A stretch of DNA of 45,750 bases from RGIG1995 sp045126815 (lineage in GTDB: Bacteria; Bacillota; Clostridia; Oscillospirales; CAG-272): contig JBGVPD010000061.1 in assembly GCA_045126815.1 (NCBI GenBank), positions 1-45,750 of the forward strand, given 5' to 3'. A program made the position numbers and the translations under genes. Positions 17,484-25,873 of this stretch are shown piece by piece. The first letter of the stretch is position 1, and the number at the start of each line of letters is the position of its first letter. A model generated the notes under the pieces. The model worked only from the letters and a program-made list of their open reading frames with translations, had not been told where the DNA came from and made no database searches.

Positions 17484-17936
17484 GTGGCGAATTTCAATTT
17501 TAACAAAGTAATATTGGGCGGACGTCTTACAGCCGATCCCGAACTCAAGACAACACCTAACGGAATAGTTGTTACATCATTTTCTATTGCAGTAAATCGC
17601 AGACCTTCAAAATCATCAGACGGTCAGGCAAGTCAGCAGAGCGACTTCTTTAACTGTACAGCTTGGAGAAGCACAGCTGAATTTATTACAAGATATTTTA
17701 GAAAAGGAAGCTCTATTTGCATAACAGGCGCACTCCAGACAAGAAGTTGGAATGATCCTCAGGGCAACAAGAGATACGCAACTGATATTGTTGTTGATGA
17801 AGTGCACTTTGTTGACAGTAAGGGTGAAAACACTCAGTATCAGGGTTCGTCAGATTCATTTGGTGCACCTTCATATTCAACAGAAGCAGTTCCTGATTTT
17901 GAAGTTATATCAGGAGATCAAGATCTGCCTTTCTAA
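17484..17936 (+). CDS. ssb: Single-stranded DNA-binding protein
   Basis: Coats single-stranded DNA in replication, repair and recombination. Its 150 residues form one OB-fold (about 1-110: NKVILGGRLTADPELK, FSIAVNRR, FFNCTAWR). A short flexible linker follows, then the acidic tip ending DLPF that recruits partner proteins. The start codon is GTG at 17484, preceded by AGAAGG. It sits between the two ribosomal protein genes. Confidence 0.97.
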   Translation: MANFNFNKVILGGRLTADPELKTTPNGIVVTSFSIAVNRRPSKSSDGQASQQSDFFNCTAWRSTAEFITRYFRKGSSICITGALQTRSWNDPQGNKRYATDIVVDEVHFVDSKGENTQYQGSSDSFGAPSYSTEAVPDFEVISGDQDLPF

Positions 17937-18004
17937 CATAAGGCAATCAAACGCGAAGCATAGAAATATGCATTTTCAGAAATTAAACAGGAGGATTCAG
18001 TAAA

Positions 18005-18250
18005 ATGGATAGAGAACAGAAGAGCTTCCGCCAGAACAACCGCAAAAGAAAAAAAGTTTGCCAGTTCTGCGCTGAAAAGATCGAGCACATCGATTATAAA
18101 GATACAGCACGTCTCAGAAAATATGTAAGCGAACGTTCCAAGATTCTTCCCAGAAGAATTACAGGTACATGCGCAAAGCATCAGCGTCAGGTAACTATCG
18201 CTGTTAAGCGTGCTCGTCAGATCGCACTTTTACCTTACGTAAGCGACTGA
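18005..18250 (+). CDS. rpsR: 30S ribosomal protein S18
   Basis: Binds the 30S platform next to S6. Its 81 residues are basic. The KKVCQFCAEKIEHIDYKD start and the LRKYVSERSKILPRRITGTCAKHQR block are diagnostic. The four Cys positions (CQFC and a later Cys/His) keep the partial zinc-ribbon pattern seen in many S18 proteins. The ribosome binding site is AGGAGG. It is the last gene of the operon and is followed by a clear terminator. Confidence 0.98.
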   Translation: MDREQKSFRQNNRKRKKVCQFCAEKIEHIDYKDTARLRKYVSERSKILPRRITGTCAKHQRQVTIAVKRARQIALLPYVSD

Positions 18251-18266
18251 TTATAATACAAATATG

Positions 18267-18298
18267 AAAGCTACACTTTATTTGTGTAGCTTTTTTGT
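18267..18298 (+). terminator. Terminator after rpsR
   Basis: AAAGCTACAC (18267-18276) pairs with GTGTAGCTTT (18284-18293), followed by a run of T. Confidence 0.92.
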
Positions 18299-18309
18299 TT
18301 GAGTACAAG

Positions 18310-18334
18310 AGAGGGTGTCTAATGTACACCCTCT
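18310..18334 (-). terminator. Hairpin at the 3' end of the minus-strand YpeB-like gene
   Basis: AGAGGGTGT (18310-18318) pairs perfectly with ACACCCTCT (18326-18334), just past the stop codon of the gene at 18341. The U-tract is weak on both strands. Confidence 0.55.
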
Positions 18335-18340
18335 TTCTTG

Positions 18341-19558
18341 TTAGATTATTTCCATATTTCTGAAGTGATCATTTTCGGTATAGACTTGATATGATCCGTC
18401 GTTGAATGAATAGAGGCAGTAGTAAGTTTCATTATTTAAGGCGAATTTATATTCGATAAAGTAATTGTTGTTTTTCACTATATATTTTTGTGTGACTTGT
18501 TGGCTATTGTTTATATAATCGGGGATTTTTACGGTTGATAAATTGAAATTCGTTTTATTTTTGTTTGTTTTTGCGTGTCTTTTTAGGTATTGAGAAGAGT
18601 CAAATGCTTTGAGAGAACCGTCTTTTAAGCTTAATGCTATTCTTATCGGCTCATCATAATTAATAATAGTTAGGTTATTATCAATGTAAAAAGGGCAAAA
18701 TACGTAATAGATGAGAGAATTGTTGGTGAAGGAATAAACTTCGGTTAATTGCGGTGCGTAGTTTGCGTAATTTTGTAAATGTTTTTGAGTTATATCTGAG
18801 TAAGACGCATATAATTTGCTTTCAGTAGGTGTTGTGTCTTCAATACTCATTTTGCAAAGTATATTTCCTTCACGAAAAATGTTTGCGTATGAGTTTAATG
18901 TAAAATAACTTAAAGGTGCAGGTAGTTGGAAATTGCCTTTGAAAATCTTAGGTGAAATAGGTGAATTTAGAATGTTTTTTGCAAGTGTACCAACATCGGA
19001 TCGGGTTGATTTTATCTGTGTATCCAGTATTGAGAATTGATTTTCAAGATCGAAGAGGATATTTTTATAGTATTCAGCGTCATTTTTGGGCGAGAAAAAG
19101 TATTCGATCTTTCTTGTGCTTTTTGTGTTTTTGTATTCTTGGCAAGTATTAATAAATATTTTGTGCGCTTCTTTTAACTTGTTGTGATAATCTGTATTTT
19201 TATTTTGATCTGACATATCACTTTTTGCGTATTCGTTAAGCTCGTTAAACCACAATACTGTGTTAGAAAAATTTTCGTTAGTCAAAAAAAGCATATTTTT
19301 TATATTATGCGTGTTAGCGTAAATCGACTTACTTTCTTCAGATAACGTGTTAAGGTCAACGCCTTTTTCAAAAGAGCGGTTTATATTTTCGATAGATGCC
19401 GTTACGTTGTTTAATATTAAGATGATATTGTTGTCATATTTAGATGTATGTTCGTCTTTTTTGATATGGTTTTGAACAAAAATAGATACTAAAACAGCAA
19501 AAAAAGCGCATAAAAAGGTTATGATCTTGATGAAATATTTCTTTTTAACAATAAACAC
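18341..19558 (-). CDS. Membrane-anchored extracytoplasmic protein, YpeB-like
   Basis: 405 residues from GTG 19558, which has an ideal AGGAGGT 8 nt upstream; the open frame reaching 19666 has no such site. A basic N terminus and one helix (about 9-28) are followed by a long helical exterior region. Segments near 45-140 (LSEESKSIYANTHNIKNML, NTVLWFNELNEYAKSD) resemble the helical half of the germination protein YpeB, and the C-terminal third looks PepSY-like (NYFIEYKFALNNETYYCLYSF). YpeB works with SleB on spore cortex, but no sleB is in the window. The match is by eye and weak; otherwise this is a membrane protein of unknown function. It is divergent from darA. Confidence 0.45.
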   Translation of the reverse strand: MFIVKKKYFIKIITFLCAFFAVLVSIFVQNHIKKDEHTSKYDNNIILILNNVTASIENINRSFEKGVDLNTLSEESKSIYANTHNIKNMLFLTNENFSNTVLWFNELNEYAKSDMSDQNKNTDYHNKLKEAHKIFINTCQEYKNTKSTRKIEYFFSPKNDAEYYKNILFDLENQFSILDTQIKSTRSDVGTLAKNILNSPISPKIFKGNFQLPAPLSYFTLNSYANIFREGNILCKMSIEDTTPTESKLYASYSDITQKHLQNYANYAPQLTEVYSFTNNSLIYYVFCPFYIDNNLTIINYDEPIRIALSLKDGSLKAFDSSQYLKRHAKTNKNKTNFNLSTVKIPDYINNSQQVTQKYIVKNNNYFIEYKFALNNETYYCLYSFNDGSYQVYTENDHFRNMEII

Positions 19559-19600
19559 TGATTTTACCTCCTGTAAAATTAGAAAATACGTACAAAAAAA

Positions 19601-19629
19601 TTGACAATACGATTTTAATTTGTTATAAT
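19601..19629 (+). promoter_or_regulatory. Consensus promoter of the darA operon
   Basis: Perfect TTGACA (19601-19606), a 17-bp spacer, and perfect TATAAT (19624-19629). Confidence 0.92.
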
Positions 19630-19688
19630 AATGATGTGAAATAAATAGAATATATAAACGTAGCAATATATAGTAAGGAGACGAAAAT

Positions 19689-20012
19689 ATGAAACTTTTG
19701 TTAGCGATTGTAAATAATGATGATGCGAATTATGTTAATACCGGACTCAGCAAATCAGGTTTTATGGTTACTAAAATTGCAACGACCGGTGGATTTTTGA
19801 TGAATGGTAATACAACTTTCCTTATTGGTGTGCAAGACGAGGATGTTGAAAAAGTTTTTGAAATTATTAGTCATTTTTCAAAAAAGAGAACTGTTCCCGT
19901 ACCTGCAGATCCAATATATAATCCTGCTTCCATATCAACAACGCCTGCAAAAGTAACTGTTGGCGGAGCAACGGTATTCGTACTCAGCGTTGAACGTTTT
20001 GAACATATTTAA
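19689..20012 (+). CDS. darA: Cyclic di-AMP receptor, PII-like
   Basis: DarA/PstA (YaaQ, DUF970) family protein of 107 residues that binds cyclic di-AMP as a trimer with a PII-like fold. Its physiological output is still poorly defined. The start MKLLLAIVNNDDA, the glycine-rich TTGGFLMNGNTTFLIGV loop and the C-terminal TVGGATVFVLSVERF strand are all diagnostic. The ribosome binding site is AAGGAGA. It is the first gene of darA-holB-ricT, the same order as Bacillus yaaQ-yaaR-holB-yaaT but without yaaR. Confidence 0.95.
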   Translation: MKLLLAIVNNDDANYVNTGLSKSGFMVTKIATTGGFLMNGNTTFLIGVQDEDVEKVFEIISHFSKKRTVPVPADPIYNPASISTTPAKVTVGGATVFVLSVERFEHI

Positions 20013-20033
20013 TTGTCTATAATCGAGTTTTAA

Positions 20034-21071
20034 ATGGATAACCAAAAAACAAATTTATACGGCAACGAAAAAATACTTAAATTTTTTTCAACAGCCGCAA
20101 AAGATGGGAAATTGGCACACGCATATATATTTGAAGGTGGGCGGGGCAGCGGAAAACATACGTTGGCTCGCCGCATTTCGTGCTTGCTTGCCTGTCAAAG
20201 TTTATTTGAAAGACCTTGTTTTTTGTGTGAATCGTGTAGAAAAATAACAGAGGGTATATCACCCGACGTGATAGAAGTAGCACTACTTGATGATAAAAAA
20301 TCGATCGGAGTTGAACAAATAAGGGAACTTCGTTCGAGTGTATATATAAAACCTACTGAAGAGGATGTAAAGGTTTATATTATAAGCAACGCGGAATTAA
20401 TGACAGAACAAGCCCAGAATGTTTTCTTGAAGGTTTTGGAAGAGCCGCCTCGAGGTGTTTACTTTTTTATGCTCTGTGAAAATACGTCAAACATATTAGC
20501 GACTGTAAAATCACGAGCTCCCGTTCTTAAGATGCAGATCTTTTCGGATTCTGAACTGAAAAATTATCTTATTGAGAATAACAAAACAGCAAAAAGTTTG
20601 AGTTTATCTAACCCTGATGAATTTGATCTTATTATAAGGATCGCGGAAGGTAAGATCGGTGAAGCCGAGAGACTTCTTTCTGACAATAAATCAGGCAGTT
20701 CTCAATCGAAACACGAAAAAGCTAAAAAACTTATTGATATATTCGGTTCTGCACCCTCTTTTCCTGAATATTGTTTGTTTGTGCAGAATATTGCGAAGAA
20801 TAGAGAAGAGTTGCTTGATATTTTGCTGTATTCGATTTATGCGACACGCGATCTGATAGCGGTAAAAAAGACTGACGGTGAGAATTGCGGTTTGATTTTT
20901 TACAGTGACCGTGAGGATGCTGCAAAATTAGCATCAAAATTTACTGCTAACGGTGTAATTAAAATATATGATGAGTTGTGCCGCGCACACAGAGAAGCTT
21001 CGACGAATGCGAATATGAATAATTTGCTGACTTGTTTGGCTTATGAATTGAAGATGGCGGCAAGTATTTAA
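20034..21071 (+). CDS. holB: DNA polymerase III delta' subunit
   Basis: Clamp-loader subunit of 345 residues, AAA+ fold. The N-terminal domain has GGRGSGKHT in the Walker A position. Four cysteines of the zinc module follow (CLLACQ, PCFLCESC), then the VEQIRELRSSVYIKP segment and the LKVLEEPP motif near 138. The C-terminal half is divergent, as usual for delta'. No ribosome binding site is strong at ATG 20034. Placement between darA and ricT supports the call over a DnaX paralogue. Confidence 0.9.
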   Translation: MDNQKTNLYGNEKILKFFSTAAKDGKLAHAYIFEGGRGSGKHTLARRISCLLACQSLFERPCFLCESCRKITEGISPDVIEVALLDDKKSIGVEQIRELRSSVYIKPTEEDVKVYIISNAELMTEQAQNVFLKVLEEPPRGVYFFMLCENTSNILATVKSRAPVLKMQIFSDSELKNYLIENNKTAKSLSLSNPDEFDLIIRIAEGKIGEAERLLSDNKSGSSQSKHEKAKKLIDIFGSAPSFPEYCLFVQNIAKNREELLDILLYSIYATRDLIAVKKTDGENCGLIFYSDREDAAKLASKFTANGVIKIYDELCRAHREASTNANMNNLLTCLAYELKMAASI

Positions 21072-21145
21072 TGTTTTTAAACTTTTTTGCACTGGCAGCG
21101 GCAAAAAAGAAATGAAAAAATTAAGCTGCAGAGGATATATGGAAA

Positions 21146-22060
21146 ATGGATAAAAATATGGATAAAAACGAGGTTGTTGAGCGTCCCGAAGAAGTGGAAG
21201 TTGTCGGCGTCAGATTTAGACAGACGGGTAAGATATATTATTTTGATCCCAATGGTTTTAAGGTTGACGTTGGCGAAAATATAATAGTAGAAACAGCGCG
21301 CGGTCTTGAATACGGACAAACAGTTGCTGAAAACAAATTTGTAAAAAATACGGAGATAGTTCCTCCTCTTCGTAAGGTGATAAGAAAGGCGACCAAAGCT
21401 GACGATATTCATCACGAAGAAAACAACCAAAAAGAAAAAGAAGCTTTTGATATATGTCAGCAGAAGATCGAAAAACATAAGCTTGATATGAAGCTTATCG
21501 AGGTTGAGTATACGTTTGATAATAACAAGCTGTTATTTTACTTTTCGGCAGAAGGCAGAGTTGACTTCCGTGAGCTTGTAAAAGATCTGGCAGCTGTATT
21601 TAAGACGAGAATCGAACTTCGCCAAATAGGTATTCGTGATGAGGCGAAAATGATGGGAGGTCTCGGTGTTTGCGGCAGACCTTTTTGCTGTAAAACTTTC
21701 TTGAATGATTTTGCTCAGGTTTCGATAAAAATGGCAAAAGAACAAAATTTATCGCTTAATTCTGCAAAGATTTCTGGAACTTGCGGTCGTTTGATGTGTT
21801 GTTTGCGTTATGAGTCTGACGTATATGAAGAAGAACTCAGAAAGACACCCAAAGTTGATTCTATCGTTGATACTCCTGACGGAGAGGGCATAGTTTCTGA
21901 AATTAATCCTTTGGCAGGGATAGTTAAGGTTCGTTTGAACGCAAATCCCGAGCAGCCGCCTAAAGCGTATACAAGAGATGTCTTGAAAGTAAAGGGTTAC
22001 TTGAAGAAAAAGGAAAAAGACGAAAAGATTGACGAAGATTTAAAAAAACTTGAAGAATAA
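21146..22060 (+). CDS. ricT: RicT/YaaT (PSP1 domain) regulator
   Basis: In Bacillus RicT forms the RicAFT (Y-) complex, which carries two [4Fe-4S] clusters and stimulates RNase Y-dependent mRNA processing, sporulation and competence. The 304-residue protein has the family start VGVRFRQTGKIYYFDPNG, the PSP1 core with GRVDFRELVKDLA and RQIGIRDEAK, and the Cys-rich GVCGRPFCCKTF...GTCGRLMCCLRYE block (about 172-228). A charged tail ends the protein. ATG 21146 is 9 nt from GAGGAT. ricA and ricF are not adjacent. A ferredoxin gene lies just downstream. Confidence 0.94.
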   Translation: MDKNMDKNEVVERPEEVEVVGVRFRQTGKIYYFDPNGFKVDVGENIIVETARGLEYGQTVAENKFVKNTEIVPPLRKVIRKATKADDIHHEENNQKEKEAFDICQQKIEKHKLDMKLIEVEYTFDNNKLLFYFSAEGRVDFRELVKDLAAVFKTRIELRQIGIRDEAKMMGGLGVCGRPFCCKTFLNDFAQVSIKMAKEQNLSLNSAKISGTCGRLMCCLRYESDVYEEELRKTPKVDSIVDTPDGEGIVSEINPLAGIVKVRLNANPEQPPKAYTRDVLKVKGYLKKKEKDEKIDEDLKKLEE

Positions 22061-22083
22061 TTAAAAAATATATTATAAATCAT

Positions 22084-22112
22084 TTGCATTTTTAGTATTA
22101 ATGTGTTATAAT
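22084..22112 (+). promoter_or_regulatory. Extended -10 promoter of the ferredoxin gene
   Basis: TTGCAT (22084-22089), a 17-bp spacer, and TGT-TATAAT (TATAAT at 22107-22112). Confidence 0.75.
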
Positions 22113-22197
22113 ATATCGGCAAAGCAGGAAGATTGAAATAAATAGTCTTGTTTTGTTTGACTAATTAGTTATAAATACCATATGGAGGTGTACACAA

Positions 22198-22371
22198 ATG
22201 GCTTATAAAATTGACACAGAAGCTTGTATCGGTTGCGGTGCATGTGCTGCAGATTGCCCTGTAGAATGTATTTCTGAACAGGACGGCAAGTATGTTATCG
22301 ACGCTGATCAGTGCCTTGATTGCGGTGCGTGTGCAGGTTCTTGCCCTGTAGAAGCTCCCAAGGCTGAATAA
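22198..22371 (+). CDS. 2[4Fe-4S] ferredoxin
   Basis: Small clostridial-type electron carrier of 57 residues starting MAYKIDTEACIGCGAC. Both cluster motifs are complete: CIGCGACAADC with CP (Cys10, 13, 16, 20) and CLDCGACAGSC with CP (Cys39, 42, 45, 49), plus an extra Cys24. ATG 22198 follows TATGGAGGTG with good spacing. It has its own promoter and terminator, so it is probably a monocistronic, highly expressed gene inserted within the ricT-yabB neighbourhood. Confidence 0.96.
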   Translation: MAYKIDTEACIGCGACAADCPVECISEQDGKYVIDADQCLDCGACAGSCPVEAPKAE

Positions 22372-22463
22372 TTAAAAATACGGTAATTGAAGATTATTAC
22401 ATATCTTTTGCCGGGTTTTGATGGTTGTTTGAATTCAGACGGCTATCTTAATTAAAACAAAAG

Positions 22464-22499
22464 AAAAACCTCCCCGGTTTATATCCGGAGAGGTTTTTT
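22464..22499 (+). terminator. Terminator after the ferredoxin gene
   Basis: 22469-22477 pairs with 22485-22493 (one mismatch), extended by A-T pairs and followed by six T. It has the classic intrinsic form. Confidence 0.9.
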
Positions 22500-22519
22500 G
22501 TTGTATAGATAAAATAAAG

Positions 22520-23329
22520 ATGAAAGGCGGTATACTTTTATTTATGATTAACGGTATAAACAATGATTTATTGAGATCTGATGAACGAATTGATGAAGTT
22601 GATGAAAGAATATCGCTTATTCAGAAGAAAAACGGTTTTTCTTACGGGACAGACGCAGTTTTACTTGCGGCATTTATCAGAAAGATGGGTAAGAAAAAGG
22701 CTGTTGAATTTGGCGCAGGTACAGGTATTATTTCGCTTTTGTGTGAAGAATACAGTAAGTTTGATACGATTTATTCTGTTGAAGTTCAAGACGAGTATTT
22801 TGATCTTTTAAGCAGAAATAAAGAGTTGAATAAGTCGAATATAAACGTTATAAGATCCGATATCAGAAACTTAAAAGAAAAGGATTTCGGCGGAGAAGTT
22901 GACGTTGTGTTTTCTAACCCGCCTTATATGAAAACGACATCGGGGAAATCGAACTGCGATTTGGGAAAAAATACCGCAAGACATGAGGTTATGGGTGGAA
23001 TAGAAGATTTTTGTTATTCTGCATCGCATATACTCAAACACGGTGGACTTTTTTACTGCGTATACAGACCTGACAGAGCGATTGATTTGCTATACAGTAT
23101 GCGTAAATATGATCTTGAGCCAAAAAGAGTGACGTATGTTTATCCTTATGTAGATGCAAGACCTTGCCTTATGCTTGTTGAAGCAAAAAAAGGCGCGTCT
23201 TCATCTGTGTTCTTGACAAAACCTTTTATTATATTTAACAGTGCGACTGATAGTAACTATGACAATACAGATGATATGAAAATGGTATACAGGGAGTGTG
23301 ATATGAGTGACGAATATAAAAAGTTATGA
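22520..23329 (+). CDS. yabB: tRNA1(Val) A37 N6-methyltransferase family (YabB/TrmN6-like)
   Basis: SAM-dependent methyltransferase of the TrmN6 family, 269 residues. Visible are the FSYGTDAVLLAAF N-terminal motif, the SAM-binding EFGAGTGIISLL (about 63-74), and the catalytic NPPY preceded by VVFS (near 131). The in-frame ATGs at 22520 and 22544 are both possible starts; neither has a well-spaced ribosome binding site. It overlaps rsmI by 23 bp. The same gene order occurs in Bacillus (yabB-yazA-yabC), here without the GIY-YIG gene yazA. The exact tRNA substrate is inferred from family. Confidence 0.88.
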   Translation: MKGGILLFMINGINNDLLRSDERIDEVDERISLIQKKNGFSYGTDAVLLAAFIRKMGKKKAVEFGAGTGIISLLCEEYSKFDTIYSVEVQDEYFDLLSRNKELNKSNINVIRSDIRNLKEKDFGGEVDVVFSNPPYMKTTSGKSNCDLGKNTARHEVMGGIEDFCYSASHILKHGGLFYCVYRPDRAIDLLYSMRKYDLEPKRVTYVYPYVDARPCLMLVEAKKGASSSVFLTKPFIIFNSATDSNYDNTDDMKMVYRECDMSDEYKKL

Positions 23330-24188
23330 TTTTACGGAAGAGAAAAACAAGATCGAAAAGGGCGTTTTATATCTTGTTGCAACTCCCATAGGTAATATGT
23401 CAGATATTAGCGAAAGAGCCATAAAGGTGCTTACTAACGTTGATTTCGTAGCGGCTGAAGATACAAGAAATTCTGGTAAACTGTTGTCATATTTCGGAAT
23501 AAAGCAAAACTATGTATCATATCACGAACACAACAAAGCCGAGGTAGGCAATAAGATAGTTGAAAGACTGATTAATGGAGAAACGTGTGCTCTAGTTACG
23601 GATGCAGGTATGCCTGCAATCAGCGATCCCGGGGAAGACCTTGTTAGGTTGTGCGGAGAAAACGGAATAAAGGTTACTTGCGTGACGGGTGCTTGTGCTT
23701 TAACTACCGCATTGGTTTTATCGGGACTTTCGACAAGAAGATTTAGTTTTGAAGGTTTTCTTAATGGAACAAACAATGAGAAAAAGGCTTTCTTGGATAA
23801 AATAAAAGATGATGACAGGACGTTGATTTTTTATGAAGCTCCTCATAAACTTAAATTGACGCTTGATCTTATGTTTACGGTTTTTGGAAACAGAAAGATA
23901 ACTCTTTGCCGTGAACTGACAAAAATCAATGAAGAAATAAACCGAACGACTATCGAAGAGGCTGTAGATCTCTATAAATCTAAAGAGCCCAGAGGAGAAT
24001 ACGTACTCATTGTTGAAGGAGCTGCGTCAAAGACCTCGAACGACTGGGAAAACCTCTCTATAGATGAGCATATAGCGTTTTACGTTGAGAATACCGGAAT
24101 ATCAAAAATGGATGCAATAAAAAAAGTTGCGAAAGACAGGGGCGTTCCGAAAGGCGAGATATATAAAGCTACTATTAAAAACGACTAA
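23307..24188 (+). CDS. rsmI: 16S rRNA (cytidine-1402 2'-O) methyltransferase
   Basis: RsmI methylates the ribose of C1402 in the decoding centre. Its 293 residues belong to the tetrapyrrole methylase fold: LYLVATPIGNMSDIS near 22, AAEDTRNSGKLL, SYHEHN, ALVTDAGMPAISDPGEDLV, then GLSTRRFSFEGFL and the C-terminal helical part. GTG 23307 is preceded by AGGGAG with good spacing, inside the yabB coding end, so translation is probably coupled. A bidirectional terminator follows. Confidence 0.96.
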   Translation: MTNIKSYDFTEEKNKIEKGVLYLVATPIGNMSDISERAIKVLTNVDFVAAEDTRNSGKLLSYFGIKQNYVSYHEHNKAEVGNKIVERLINGETCALVTDAGMPAISDPGEDLVRLCGENGIKVTCVTGACALTTALVLSGLSTRRFSFEGFLNGTNNEKKAFLDKIKDDDRTLIFYEAPHKLKLTLDLMFTVFGNRKITLCRELTKINEEINRTTIEEAVDLYKSKEPRGEYVLIVEGAASKTSNDWENLSIDEHIAFYVENTGISKMDAIKKVAKDRGVPKGEIYKATIKND

Positions 24189-24195
24189 AACAAGA

Positions 24196-24226
24196 AAAAG
24201 GGAGATAATAAATCTCCCTTTTTTGT
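24196..24226. terminator. Bidirectional terminator between rsmI and the amidase gene
   Basis: A perfect 11-bp stem (24196-24206 with 24212-24222) has A runs on the left and T runs on the right, so it serves both converging genes. Confidence 0.9.
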
Positions 24227-24795
24227 TACATATTCAGACCAAAGTATGATAATATACCTTCGTATATAGCGTCAGCAAAGAGTTGTGGTTGTTGGCTGAG
24301 TAAATATGCATCGTTTTCGTTTGTAATATATCCCATTTCAATAAGAACAGCCGGCATAGGCGTTCTTCTTAATACATAAAGTGACGGACGGACAAACATA
24401 CCCTTGTTATCTAAATCGGTGAACGATGAAATACTGTCAATGATCTCTTCGCCGAGCCAGTAACCTTCGCTGTTCATGCTGTAGGCGTATCCTTCCGTTC
24501 CGCTTATTTGCGGATTGAGAGATGCGTTTGTATGTAGAGAAATAAAATAGTTCGCTCCCCAGCCGATAGCGGCGTTAACTCTTGCTGAAAGACTTGTTGA
24601 ATTGCTTGTGCCAAGCTGTTCGGTAGGAGTATTTCTTGAAAGTCTGACCTCGAAATTTGGGTCAGCTCTGAGCAGGTTTGCAAGTCTCATACCGATATCA
24701 TAGGTTATATTTTGTTCGCGAAGTCCAAAACCTTCAGCTCCTGCATTGGGGTTTACGGGGTTGTGACCTTGATCTATAAAAATTCTGATTGCCAT
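24226..24795 (-). CDS. N-acetylmuramoyl-L-alanine amidase (Amidase_3) without signal peptide
   Basis: Zinc amidase that cleaves the MurNAc-L-Ala bond of peptidoglycan. The 189 residues are just the catalytic domain. Probable zinc ligands are His11 (DQGH), Glu27 (REQN) and His88 (SLHTN); Glu153 (LIEMGYITN) is the catalytic acid. There is no signal peptide, membrane helix or cell-wall-binding module. Either it is released by lysis or another route, or it acts at a special stage. GGxG-type spacing and length resemble amidases of spore-former or phage type, but no phage genes are nearby. Confidence 0.9.
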   Translation of the reverse strand: MAIRIFIDQGHNPVNPNAGAEGFGLREQNITYDIGMRLANLLRADPNFEVRLSRNTPTEQLGTSNSTSLSARVNAAIGWGANYFISLHTNASLNPQISGTEGYAYSMNSEGYWLGEEIIDSISSFTDLDNKGMFVRPSLYVLRRTPMPAVLIEMGYITNENDAYLLSQQPQLFADAIYEGILSYFGLNM

Positions 24796-24864
24796 ATATA
24801 TTACCTCGATGTTTACAATTATTATATAAGTTATCTAATATCATAGTATTCAATTTAATAAATG

Positions 24865-24893
24865 TTGACATTGAAATAAAGATGATATATAAT
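24865..24893 (+). promoter_or_regulatory. Promoter of ttcA
   Basis: Perfect TTGACA (24865-24870), a 17-bp spacer and TATAAT (24888-24893). Confidence 0.9.
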
Positions 24894-24923
24894 TAACTGA
24901 AAATAAGGGACAGAGGGAAAGTT

Positions 24924-25652
24924 ATGGAGTTCGAAAAAAATCGCAGATTGCTTAGTTATGCAAGACGGGCTATTGATGAATATGAGATGATAAAAGAAAA
25001 TGATAGGATAGCTGTCGGCATTTCCGGTGGCAAAGACTCTATTGCGCTTTTTTGTACCCTTGTTGCGCTTAAAAGGTTTTATCCTATAAACTTTGAAATC
25101 GTTGGTATTACAATAGATATGGGTTTTGAAGGAATGGATTTTACAAAGGTATCTGAACTCTGTGAAAATTTAGGAATTGAGTATCATATAGTAAAAACTG
25201 AAATATCCCAGATTATATTTGATTACAGAAAAGAGAGTAACCCTTGTTCTCTTTGCGCCAGAATGAGAAGAGGGGCGTTGCATGATGCGGCGAAAGAGTA
25301 TAAATGTAATAAGATCGCATTGGGACATCATTTTGATGACGTTGTGGAAACTTTTATACTTAATCTTGCATACGAGGGAAGGCTTGGTACATTTTCACCT
25401 GTAACTTATTTAAGCAGAAAAGATCTAACCATGATCAGACCGTTTATATATACGGCAGAAAAAGATATAAAATACTTTATGGGCAGAAATGAATGGTTGC
25501 CTCTTGTTGAGAGTACCTGTCCGGCTGATAAAGTAACACAAAGGGAAGAGGTAAAGAAGTTTCTTGCTGAACAGGAGAAGAATAATAAAGGTATAAAGCA
25601 CAGAATATTGGGCGCAATACAGAAAGCAGAGCTTGACGGATATCACGAATAG
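24924..25652 (+). CDS. ttcA: TtcA family tRNA 2-thiolation protein
   Basis: ATP-pyrophosphatase of the TtcA/TilS-like group, 242 residues. The PP-loop SGGKDS is at 34-39. Cys108 and Cys111 (CSLC) with the RMRRGAL context match the family's cluster-binding and catalytic cysteines, and a late Cys lies in ESTCPAD. TtcA makes 2-thiocytidine at tRNA position 32 using a [4Fe-4S] cluster. Firmicutes carry several related paralogues, so the exact base is inferred. Single gene, with its own promoter and tRNA genes just downstream. Confidence 0.85.
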   Translation: MEFEKNRRLLSYARRAIDEYEMIKENDRIAVGISGGKDSIALFCTLVALKRFYPINFEIVGITIDMGFEGMDFTKVSELCENLGIEYHIVKTEISQIIFDYRKESNPCSLCARMRRGALHDAAKEYKCNKIALGHHFDDVVETFILNLAYEGRLGTFSPVTYLSRKDLTMIRPFIYTAEKDIKYFMGRNEWLPLVESTCPADKVTQREEVKKFLAEQEKNNKGIKHRILGAIQKAELDGYHE

Positions 25653-25702
25653 AGGATAAAATAACTTTATTGTAAAAAATAAAAATATTTTGAAAAAATA
25701 TA

Positions 25703-25731
25703 TTGACAAAGTGAAAGTGATATGCTATAAT
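25703..25731 (+). promoter_or_regulatory. Strong promoter of the tRNA-Thr/tRNA-Tyr unit
   Basis: TTGACA (25703-25708), a 17-bp spacer, and TGC-TATAAT (TATAAT 25726-25731) with extended -10. The start near 25738 is about 20 nt before tRNA-Thr. Confidence 0.93.
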
Positions 25732-25757
25732 CGTCAATGTTGTGAAGAACAAAAGAT

Positions 25758-25832
25758 GCTGGTGTGGCTCAATGGCAGAGCAGCTGATTTGTAATCAGCA
25801 GGTTGTTGGTTCGACTCCGATCACCAGCTCCA
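25758..25832 (+). tRNA. tRNA-Thr (anticodon TGT)
   Basis: Acceptor GCTGGTG (25758-25764) pairs with CACCAGC (25822-25828). The discriminator is T829 and CCA is encoded at 25830-25832. The anticodon stem GCTGA/TCAGC encloses TTTGTAA, anticodon TGT. The T arm contains GGTTCGACTCC. It reads threonine ACA/ACG codons. Confidence 0.96.
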
Positions 25833-25873
25833 AAAACACAAAAGAAACTTTAAATAAGTTTCTTTTGTTATAT

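Noticed and set aside
24226..24795. Prophage remnant marked by the amidase
   Set aside because: No holin, tail, terminase or integrase genes are adjacent; the flanking genes are housekeeping.
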